Below are positions 11,501-23,500 of a stretch of DNA of 64,000 nucleotides, piece by piece (within the stretch, counting starts at the first letter, position 1; every line of letters starts with the position of its first letter). A program made the position numbers and the translations under genes. The notes under the pieces are model-generated. The model did no database searches. It was not told where the DNA came from and was given only the letters and a program-made list of their open reading frames with translations. Source of the DNA: Aquatica leii (taxonomy: Eukaryota > Arthropoda > Insecta > Coleoptera > Lampyridae); NCBI GenBank assembly GCA_035610365.1, contig CM069432.1, forward strand, positions 187,907,027 through 187,971,026. Direction: 5' to 3'.

Positions 11501-14500
11501 ACCAATATGAGGGTTCTGATAGTTTGTCCGGCTGTATAGATGCAACGATGCCTTCTAAAGTAGTTTAAATATGTATTTTATACAAGATCTATAATTTGTT
11601 TCAAATGTACGAGTCAAATTACCTAAGGCACCAACATCTGTTGTAGTGGAAAGTTAACTTCATGAAGAAATACTCAGCATTTGAATAAAAATATTGCACA
11701 ATCATGTAAGTATATACAAACAGTTTCTTGAAAATGTATGAAAACATTAAAACAAAGTATGGAGTACAAAACAATAACAAGAACTTTGTTTTGTTGCTAA
11801 TAAAATTATTAGTTTCATATGTGTTCCAAATTCCATAGTTTGCAGAGAAGAAAATAAAAGAAAAAAATCGATTGATTAATGAACTTATTTGTAAAAAATG
11901 CTGCACAGTGTAATCGGAAACATATTTGCTAAACAGGGAAACTAAAAAAAAATAATTTAAGTTTGATATCCCAACGTTTTATAAAATCGCAACTTAGAAA
12001 CATGACTCTAGCAAAAGCTAAAAAGGTATATCCTCTCTTATATATGTATTTATAAGTTTTTTGCTTTAGCCTTGTTTAAACAAGGACCTAAAACTTATAG
12101 ATTTTTATCGACATTTTTTTACCTAGTTCTGAAACACTGCGAACAGGGCTACAATACAAACCCGGAATATGCACTGCCATTTCTGATAGTATGAAAAGTT
12201 TAAATCGCAGCAACAGAGGTGCTGTACTCGTATTCTAAGTTTGGATAAGATGTCGTTAAGCCACATTTACATTTTTCTAAATACTCTGATGTTATGGAGG
12301 ACTTTTTAGATATCTGCCTTGATGGAAAAAATGACATAGCCGACCATGTGTGTGGTTATTGCGCATTGTTTCAGTTGAAGGTAGAAGGTTCTGTATGTGA
12401 CCAAGTTACAGGTAATAAGTAAAGTTATTAAAGCACTTTAAAAAAATGAGGGCGTGTACTAGTGTACACATGTAAGAAGTGAAACTTCTTTATGGCCTTA
12501 TTTTTCGCAAAATGATCTACATGCAACTTTTCAGAAATTGGTTAAATAAAGTTAAATTAGATAAAGTTTAAACAAAAGGATTTTATTATCATAGACATGA
12601 ATACAAATAATACAATTATTTCACTTTAACTTTTTGCTACTAAGATTATTACAGCATTTCATTAATTGTAATAGAATTATTACTATCATTGTCATCGTTA
12701 TTATATATTTTTGTAATTAATGGCTTATGGTAACTGAAATATGAAATTGAATCTACAAAAATTAGTTAATTGATTTACAAAAATTAATAACAAATTTCAG
12801 AATTTATACTCTATGCCAATTAATTGATGTTCATTAAATTAGCAGTCGTATTAATTAAAAATGTGACGCGTAACGAAATAAGCGACATGCTATCCCTACT
12901 GCGTTGGAGAAACTGAAAGTACTCTTCGTCTGAACCAACCGTGTTTCACTTTAACTTTTTGCTACTAAGATTATTACAGCATTTCATTAATTGAAATAGA
13001 ATTATTACTATCATTGTCATCGTTCAATCAGAAATTGAGGTTAACCTTAAATATCTTAAATTTAATAATTAATGGCTTATGGTAACTGAAATATGAAATT
13101 GAATCTACAAAAATTAGTTAATTGATTTACAAAAATTAATAACATATTTCAGAATTTATACTCTATGCCAATTAATTGATGTTCATTAAATTAGCAGTCT
13201 TATTAATTAATAAATACTATTTTAATGAAATCATATACATTGACCGATAGTTACAATAAGAAACTGAGGTTAACCTTAAATATCTTAAATTTAAAATTAG
13301 ATAAATTTTAAACAAAAGGATTTTATTATAGTAGACATGAATACAAATAATACAATTATTTCACTTTAACTTTTTGCTACTAAGATTATTACAGCATTTC
13401 ATTAATTGAAATAGAATTATTACTATCATTGTCATCGTTCAAACAGAAACTGCGGTTAACCTTAAATATATTAAATTTAAAATGTCATCGTTCAATCAGA
13501 AACTGAGGTTAACCTTAAATATATTAAATTTTAAATGTCATCGTTCAATCAGAAACTGAGGTTAACCTTAAATATTTTAAATTTAAATTAATAACATATT
13601 TCAGAATTTATACTCTATGTCAATTAATTCCACCCAAGTATTAGAAAAATAGATATAATTACTTACTTTTGTTAAAAATCCACTGGAATTAGAATTAAAA
13701 TAAAGCCTTTGATTTTGTTGATCACTTTAGTATTGATATATTATTTATCACGTCGCTACGCTACGGAAAAATGTGACGATAAAAAATGTGACGTGACGCG
13801 TAAAATGTGACGGTAAATTTTTTTCCAACGCCGATAAAGAAGTTTCACTTCAAAAAACCAAAGCGATTTTTTTAAGAGATCCCGTTACAATGTTATTCGT
13901 ATAAAGAACGATGAAATTATTCCCCTTTTTGACCCACCTCATTTAATAAAATGCATTCGCAACGATTTGCAACAAAAGATTTAATTTGCCTCAAGTTAAA
14001 TCGCAATTAAGTTACTGCAAACGCTTGCGTACAATGCGAGTTTCAAATTCTACGCAAGTTGTTAGTATTTCAGTAGCATCCATTATGATTTTGAAGGCTC
14101 GAGATAGAACAAAACATTTGTCGAAAGTATGAATGAGGGCATGGTTGGAGCAAAAAAAACCTAGATTTTTACGTAGAAAGACTAAAACCATTGCAAATGT
14201 CATCAGGAGGTTGTTTGGGACACAAGCATAAACGCACTGCGCCTAATGCGGTTTAAAAAAGTAAACGCATGAGATAGACCAATACCTGCTGCATTAAAAA
14301 ATAGATATTTACTCGAGTAGGTTTAAACATACTCAGAAAAAAATTAACTAATTTTGGTTTTACAAAGTATGCTATCCGAGTTTTTAATCAAGATCCGGTA
14401 GAAAATTTCTTTGGACAAGTAAGGCAGTACGGTGTACGAAATATAAACATGCTTACCTAGAAAGCCTCCTGATTAATAATTTCTCGCGTTTTCAATCTTG

Positions 14501-17500
14501 ATATTCAAACAAGCGATGAAGCAACCGTTTTTTTTTTTGATAAATTTGATATCTCTTATTACACACAGACCCCAACTTCTTTCCGCCACAGTGTTAGAAC
14601 TCCCTGAAGTACCTAATTGCTTAGGTAAGTATGTAAAAAAATGTATTGCCTAAAATGAATTATTGCGAAATCTGCTGCTAATGTATCGGATAAGTCGGAA
14701 CCAGCTGCAGTTCATACATATAGTATCCAAAAAAATATTGGATAAAACTTAAGGTATTGTAATATAAATTTTATCAACGTTTTGATAAATATTGCAAACA
14801 TTGTTAATTATTTTATTGCTAGCATAGAGCATGAATGCAATTTTTCTATTTCAATTAAAAATTATTTGAATAGAAATGTTGATTTTCTGTCAGCACTTAG
14901 ATGAATTGATTAACGTACGTTATAGTTAGGGGATAAGACGTTTAAACGATTTTTTAATGAGACAACTAAAAAAACATCTATTTCGATTTCCAAGATGCCA
15001 AAAAGCGATGCTTGTCGCTAGAAATTTAGTATCGATCCATCTGTTGGTCAGCATATCTACTAACTACTTTTCTAACTCTTATAAATCACTGAAGAATCAT
15101 TTTTTAAGTATTTATAACTACTTTAACATACTTTTAAAGTAGTAATTTTCGTGAAAAAAAAAACAAACAAACAAATGTATGAACAGATTATTTTTATGCA
15201 AATTTAGCGAAACCGAAATTTCCGTGAGTAAATTTTCAGAATAAAAAAAACGGGAAACTTGCAAACGTTTGGTTTTTTTACAGTTTACACGATTTCTTTT
15301 TTATACCCTTTTTTTCATCCCTAGTCATAGTACAATAATATGTTAATATAATAATTAATTATTTTAATATTATAAATAAAATTATGTTTGGTAATGAACC
15401 TTTACCGAAGAAACCAGCTACAAATTGAGGCGTATAATTTATATTTAAAAAGAAAAATAAAGTAATATTTATTTAGAATAATTAATATTTTATTAGAAAC
15501 CTGTGTCATTGTTTCAATAAAAGTTGTTTATTTTTTGCATTGATAATATGTTCAATAATACAATACCATAATATAATAACCAATTCATACAATTTCAAAA
15601 TTTTCCGCAGGCGCTTTTGGCCGATTTTAGTTCCGCTCTTAAAATAGATGGCAGTAATAAAGCTTCAAACAAAAGCATTACGGCTGACATCTCTGGGCAA
15701 AGCCACCACATAGTATAAGGTACCTACTATGGATTAATCATTAAACTGTAAATAGGTATAAAGACAGAAAACGTAAGTTGATTTTAAACCCGCGTAATTC
15801 AAAATAGTTTTGAATGAAACCATGAGATATTTATTTACAACAATAAACTTCAATGCAATGTTTGTATGAAAGTACTATCAATTTCTAAAGAATAGAACAG
15901 CAAACGATGTTACACTCCGTTATACGATAAAAAGTTTACCCAGGGGAAGTTAGCCATAACTTTTCATCCATAGATTTCTACCGAGCGCGCACCGAACGCA
16001 CGCTCTTATTTTCAATGTGAAAGATGAGTTTCTTGAGAAAATTTCTTAGTAAATCGATAGTATAAATAGTAGACCACAAAACAGTTAAATAATCTTCACC
16101 TAAAATATTTTCTAACTCAAAAAGTATGTTTTTTATTTCAATAATTTTTTTGCAATAGATAAATGGATCTATAATCAACACAATATCAAATAATTAGAGG
16201 GGTGTTTTTTGTTTAAAGGAAATTATTCAATTTCAAAGTTCAACCATAACTTTTCACCGTATCCGTCACGCGTCTACGTCTAAAATATTTTCTAACTCAA
16301 AAAGTATGTTTTTTATTTCAATATTTTTTTGCAATAGATAAATAGATCTATAATCAACACAATATCAAATAATTGAACGGGTGTTTTTTGTTTAAAGGAA
16401 ATTATTCAATTTCAAAGTTCAACCATAACTTTTCACCGTATCCGTCACGCGTCTACGCCTAAAATATTTTCTAACTCAAAAAGTATGTTTTTTATTTCAA
16501 TAATTTTTTTGCAATAGATAAATGGATCTATAATCAACACAATATCAAATAATTGAAGGGGTGTTTTTTGTTTAAAGGAAATTATTCAATTTCAAAGTTC
16601 AACCATAACTTTTCACCGTATTCGTCACGCGTCATCGCATAAAATATTTTCTAACTCAAAAAGTATGTTTTTTATTTCAATAATTTTTTTGCAATAGATA
16701 AATAGATCTATAATCAACACAATATCAAATAATTGGAGGGGTGTTTTTTGTTTAAAGGAAATTATTCAATTTCAAAGTTCAGCCATAACTTTTCACCGTA
16801 TCCGTCACGCGTCTTCGCCTAAAATATTTTCTAACTCAAAAAGTATGTTTTTCATTTCGATAATTTTTTTGCACTAGATAAATGGATCTATAATCAACAC
16901 AATATAAATTAATTGAATATGTATTTTTTGTTTAAAGGAAATAATTCAGTTTCAAATTTCAGCCATAACTTTTCACAGAATCAGTCACGCGTCTTCACCT
17001 AAAATATTTTCTAACTCAAAAAATATGTTTTTTATTTCGATAATTTTTTTGCAATAGATAAATGGATCTATAATCAACACAATATCAAATAATTGGAGGG
17101 GTGTTTTTTGTTTAAAGGAAATTATTCAATTTCAAAGTTCAACCATAACTTTTCACCGTATTCGTCACGCGTCATCGCATAAAATATTTTCTAACTCAAA
17201 AAGTATGTTTTTTATTTCAATAATTTTTTTGCAATAGATAAATAGATCTATAATCAACACAATATCAAATAATTGGAGGGGTGTTTTTTGTTTAAAGGAA
17301 ATTATTTAATTTCAAAGTTCAGCCATAACTTTTCACCGTATCCGTCACGCGTCTTCGCCTAAAATATTTTCTAACTCAAAAAGTATGTTTTTTATTTCAA
17401 TAATTTTTTTGCAATAGATAAATGGATCTATAATCAACACAATATCAAATAATTGGAGGGGTGTTTTTTGTTTAAAGGAAATTATTCAATTTCAAAGTTC

Positions 17501-20500
17501 AACCATAACTTTTCACCGTATTCGTCACGCGTCATCGCATAAAATATTTTCTAACTCAAAAAGTATGTTTTTTATTTCAATAATTTTTTTGCAATGGATA
17601 AATAGATTTGTAATCAACAGAATATCAAATAATTGGAAGGGTGTTTTTTGTTTAAAGGAAATTATTCAATTTTAAAGTTCAGCCATAACTTTTCACCGTA
17701 TTTGTCACGCGTTATCGCATAAAATATTTTCTAACTCAAAAAGTATGTTTTTTATTTCAATAATTTTTTTGCAATGGATAAATAGATCTATAATCAACAC
17801 AATATCAAATAATTGGAGGGGTGTTTTTTGTTTAAAGGAAATTATTCAATTTCAAAGTTCAACCATAACTTTTCACCGTATTCGTCACGCGTCATCGAAT
17901 AAAATATTTTCTAACTCAAAAAGTATGTTTTTTATTTCAATATTTTTTTTGCAATAGATAAATAGATCTATAATCAACACAATATCAAATAATTGGAGGG
18001 GTGTTTTTTGTTTAAAGGAAATTATTCAATTTCAAAGTTCAACCATAACTTTTCACCGTATTCGTCACGCGTCATCGCATAAAATATTTTCTAACTCAAA
18101 AAGTATGTTTTTTATGTCAATAATTTTTTTGCAATAGATAAATGGATCTATAGTCAACACAATATCAAATAATTAGAGAGGTGTTTTTTGTTTAAAGGAA
18201 ATTATTCAATTTCAAAGTTCAACCATAACTTTTCACCGTATCCGTCACGCGTCTACGCCTAAAATATTTTCTAACTCAAAAAGTATGTTTTTTATTTCAA
18301 TATTTTTTTTGCAATAGATAAATGGATCTATAATCAACACAATATCAAATAACTGGAGGGGTGTTTTTTGTTTAAAGGAAATTATTCAATTTCAAAGTTC
18401 AACCATAACTTCGTGCTGTTTGGGAAGTTATTAAATATGTAAGAGATAAAAGGTATTGCTTATCCAGCAGTTCAGATTCGTACTAACTAAAATTACGTTT
18501 TTAATAATTTTTTTTCTCATGGATGAAAACGAATTCACATTATGCAAGCCGAAATCAGAAGTGAAACTTGTATGTTTAAATTCTAATTTTAAAACTGATT
18601 ATACACTGTCTAGTTCTTCTTTCATGTTTTATACAGTACAGGTTTTTTAATAGTAACATTGGGACTAGGGGTTTTTGATAACAATAACAGAACCATAACA
18701 AAATCCGAAATAAAAACATGTTTATTGGTTAGAAAGGAGTAAGTAAATACATAAAGTGTGTATCTCATACTGATTAGCTTAGAACATATAACATCATTAT
18801 AAACAAAAAATGTCAAAGTAAAATATATAATGAAACATTTAAAAAACTCAAAATTTTGAGACAAATAATACGAAAATTGATCATAGCTAATTTCAAAAAT
18901 GCTTCAATTAGAACGTAATAGTTTCGAATGTAATTACTTATAATCATAAATCGTATAGTAAGTAAATTTAGTTCGGTTATTAAATAATTTAAAACGGTAA
19001 AAAAGACCATCAAAATTCTTCTCTAATAAAATTTATCAAGGAATTTGTATACATTTTATAGATAAACATTTGAGTACAAAAAAAATTTATCGTTTTATTA
19101 TTTTAAAATAAATATGTAGTATCTATAAACAGTTTTACATGTGTATATGTAATATAAAATTAAAGTTTTAAATGCACATTTTTATGGTTGTTAACAATAC
19201 GCTTATTATATATCCGACGGGTTATGTAACTTCGGTTAAGAAGTAATTATACTGACTTCCAGAAAAACTGCAACACATAGAACTTGTTAAACGATTTTAT
19301 TGAAATTTTTAGGAAACGTCTATTTTCATGAAACAAAGTGATGATTAAAATTTAAATAAAATCTAGCCAGTAGTTTTTTGTTTTTTTCCTTTTGTCTCCA
19401 TAGTAACAATAAATTTGAAGTAGTAGACCATTTAGTAATTCTCAAGTTTGCAAATTGCTGTTGTTTGTTCACAATTTCATTCTGAACTTAATAACAATGC
19501 CGAGAGTACGTCAACATCAACATTTTGTCCAATTAAATAATTTTGAACGTGCCCGTATTATTGGTATGAGAGAGGCCGGACTTTCGCTAAGAGAAATTGC
19601 TCGTCGTGTAAACCCAAATGTTTCATCGGTATTGAGATGTTGGTCTAAATGGTCCGAGGAAGAGGTTCAACATCGTCGCTGTGGGTCTGGACGTCCTCGG
19701 GGGACTACAGATCGCGAAGAACGTCGCTTAAGAGTTTTGGCCACAAGAGACAGACTTTCAACAACTCGATCAATTGCAAATGATTGGATGAGAGGTATAG
19801 GACTCAGAATGTCAATGTCATCTGTTTATCGCCGGATAAGATCTTATAGGTTGCGTTCATATCGTCCATTTTTATGTCTTCCCCTTACAGCACTTCACCG
19901 TCTACGCAGACTAAAGTGGACCAACGAAAGGGTGAATTGGGTGCAAGAATGGCATCAAATGTTGTTTAGTGACGAATCCCGATTTTGATTGCGGGCCCAC
20001 GATGGTCGTAGGAGGGTCAGACGGATGCGTGGAGATCGTAAAAACATTTTTTGTGGAACAACACAGCCCTTACTCAAGGAGTTACGATATGGGGTGCAAT
20101 ATGCTATGGTTGCAGATGACTCTTGGTCTTTATTGACGGCAACCTAAACGCAGCTGGTTACATTGCTAATATGCTACAACCATATCTTCAGGGGCTGCAA
20201 AATCTCATTTTCTAGCAGGATAATGCGCGCCCTTATACGGCAAGAGCGACAAAACGGTTTTTTGAAGAAGCTAACATTGCCGTCCTCTCATGGCCTGCTC
20301 GGTCGCCTGATTTGTCGCCCGTTGAACATGTATGGGATATGATTGGTAGGCGACTAGGTAATTTACCACACCCTCCAGATAACTTACACGATCTCCAGCT
20401 ACGGATTCTAGAAGATTGGGACGATATACCACAAGCAGCTATAGATTACTTGATTGATAGCATGCCAAGACATCTAAATAAGTGCATTACAAATGGTGTC

Positions 20501-23500
20501 GGAGCAACTCATTATTGAAAAAACTTTTTGAGCTTTTGTTGTTTTGTTTTTAAATTTTAATCATCACTTTGTTTCATGAAAATAGACGTTTTCTGAAAAT
20601 TTCAATAAAATCGTTCAACAACTTCTAAGTGTTGCAATTTTTCTGGAAGTCAGTATATGTCAGTAGCCCTTGAGTTACTCACTAAACGATCTACACTTAT
20701 TATGTATCTACCAATTTGTCATTATCCTAACAGAATGATTTTATCCAGAATGTCTTTCTTTACAAAGGGCTACTATTCAACGTTACGGTGAATCGTTATG
20801 GCTGAACTTTGAAATTGAATAATTTCCTTTAAACAAAAAACACCCCTCCAATTATTTGATATTGTGTTGATTATAGATCCATTTATCTATTGCAAAAAAA
20901 ATATTGAAATAAAAAACATACTTTTTGAGTTAGAAAATATTTTAGGCGTAGACGCGTGACGGATACGGTGAAAAGTTATGGTTGGACTTTGAAATTGAAT
21001 AATTTCCTTTAAACAAAAAACACCCCTTCAATTATTTGATATTGTGTTGATTATAGATCCATTTATCTATTGCAAAAAAATTATTGAAATAAAAAACATA
21101 CTTTTTGAGTTAGAAAATATTTTAGGCGTAGACGCGTGACGGATACGGTGAAAAGTTATGGTTGGACTTTGAAATTGAATAATTTCCTTTAAACAAAAAA
21201 CACCCCTTCAATTATTTGATATTGTGTTGATTATAGATCCATTTATCTATTGCAATAAAGTTATTGGAATAAACACCATACTTTTTGAGTTAGAAAATAT
21301 TTTAGGCGTAGACGCGTGACGGATACGGTGAAAAGTTATGGTTGAACTTTGAAATTGAATAATTTCCTTTAAACAAAAAACACCCCTCCAATTATTTGAT
21401 ATTGTGTTGATTATAGATCCATTTATCTATTGCAAAAAAATTATTGAAATAAAAAACATACTTTTTGAGTTAGAAAATATTTTAGGCGTAGACGCGTGAC
21501 GGATACGGTGAAAAGTTATGGTTGAACTTTGAAATTGAATAATTTCCTTTAAACAAAAAACACCCCTTCATTTATTTGATATTGTGTTGATTATAGATCC
21601 ATTTATCTATTGCAAAAAAATTATTAAAATAAAAAACATACTTTTTGAGTTAGAAAATATTTTAGGCGTAGACGCGTGACGGATACGGTGAAAAGTTATG
21701 GTTGAACTTTGAAATTGAATAATTTCCTTTAAACAAAAAACACCTCTCCAATTATTTGATATTGTGTTGATTATAGATCCATTTATCTATTGCAAAAAAA
21801 AATATTGAAATAAAAAACATACTTTTTGAGTTAGAAAATATGGTATGCGATGACGCGTGACGAATACGGTGAAAAGTTATGGTTGAACTTTGAAATTGAA
21901 TAATTTCCTTTAAACAAAAAACACCCCTCCAATTATTTGATATTGTGTTGATTATAGATTCATTTATCTATTGCAAAAAAAATTATTGAAATAAAAAACA
22001 TACTTTTTGAGTTAGAAAATATTTTAGGCGTAGACGCGTGACGGATACGGTGAAAAGTTATGGTTGAACTTTGAAATTGAATAATTTCCTTTAAACAAAA
22101 AACACCCCTCCAATTATTTGATATTGTGTTGATTATAGATCCATTTATCTATTGCAAAAAAATTATTGAAATGAAAAACATACTTTTTGAGTTAGAAAAT
22201 ATTTTAGGTGAAGACGCGCAACGACTTTTCATTGAAATTATGATTTATTTATTTTAAAGGAAAAGTATATTAGCAATTATTTAACTGTTTTGTGGTCTAC
22301 TATTTATACTATCGATTTACTAAGAAATTTTCTCAAGAAACTCATCTTTCACATTGAAAATAAGAGCGTGCGTTCTGTGCGCGCTGGGTAGAAATCTATG
22401 GATGAAAAGTTATGGCTAACTTCCCCTGGGTAAAAAGTTTCGGCAGTATACAAGGGATAGAAACGCTATTATTAACAGAATATTACAAAAAAACTAAAAC
22501 AACAGACATTTTTCAAAGTCTGACACTGATAAAAATGAAGTATTGCCGCTCCTTACGAAGTAGTGCTAGAAATCGTCAAAACGAAAAAATACTGTAGTGG
22601 AGCGCTTATTAAGAATCGTACAATCAAAGGGAAAAAAACAATTTAATGAAAAGAAAAATATATCACAAAAATTCATAACAGTCTTTGTGTCGCATCAAAC
22701 AATTGATATACGATCAGACAACATACTCTATATATAGTTATAAACATTGTACGACAAGACTTGTAATTTTTATTCAAATTATTCAAGAAGCTTACAATGT
22801 AGCGAAGTAGATGCTTGATCTTATTCTTCTACATGATACAACCAAAAGTACGCATATTTTTGAAGCTGTAAATAAGATTGTATAAGACTAAAGAAGGTTC
22901 GATAAATGTTCCTGTATTGTCATTAATGGAGCCAGAGCTATGATAAGACTCTTAAAACAAAACAATCTCAACTGTACTTTGAAATACTAGATTTATAGTA
23001 CGGTATTGGTATGCAATAAGACGTATGAAGTACGCAATAAGAGACAGTAAGTAATAAGAAACTAAGGATATCATTTATAGTTCTATATGTAACAGTATCG
23101 AAGTAGGCATTCGCATTGCGAGGTCAATTGTATTTATACTCTAAATCAAAAACTAAATAAACCGATTGTGAATTTGACGTATTTAAACCTATTTAATGAA
23201 TTTGTTGTAAAGTTAATTTCAAGACTAAAGAACCGCTGCGCAGAACCCTAGTTTGTTTCGAATGTCAATACATTATCCAACTTGAAAACGTTTGCACTTT
23301 TCATACGGCGTTTACATAGTTTACAGCAGATGTTTTTAGTTATAATTTATTTCGCATGATCTCCGAAATCCGAATTTATCCGACACGCACCTCATGGTTC
23401 TTTAGTCGTGGAATGACCTCTATCTACATTTTTATTGACAATGTTTGACGCTTGATTTGTTTTGATGTCAGCTGTTTTGTACATTAATACCAATAGTAAC

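Larger units (their letters stand above)
15938..22431. mobile_element. 6.5-kb foldback (probably Mutator/FB-type) element with tandem-repeat arms
   Basis: Ends are perfect inverted repeats (ACCCAGGGGAAGTTAGCCAT) flanked by identical 9-bp direct repeats. Each arm has a subterminal unique part (about 160 bp left, about 225 bp right), then tandem repeats of about 180 bp. There are about 12.8 copies on the left (16101..18412) and about 7.9 inverted copies on the right (20785..22205). The loop (about 18413-20784) has no recognised transposase of its own, but a Tc1 element sits in it. A 9-bp duplication and long internally repetitive inverted arms are the hallmarks of FB/Mutator-type foldback elements, so the family is inferred from structure. 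The element lies in Kelch intron 1, where transcription would yield a long hairpin RNA. Confidence 0.8.

Noticed and set aside
15978-16181. 67-codon minus frame
   Set aside because: It lies in the foldback subterminal region and the first repeat unit; no protein-like features.
17745-17957. Open frame within the tandem array
   Set aside because: It is simply the repeat unit read in one frame across unit boundaries; the peptide repeats itself.
16101-18412. Regular ~180-bp repeats as a CRISPR-like array
   Set aside because: The whole 180-bp unit repeats with no unique spacers, copies are inverted on the other arm, and the context is an animal intron.
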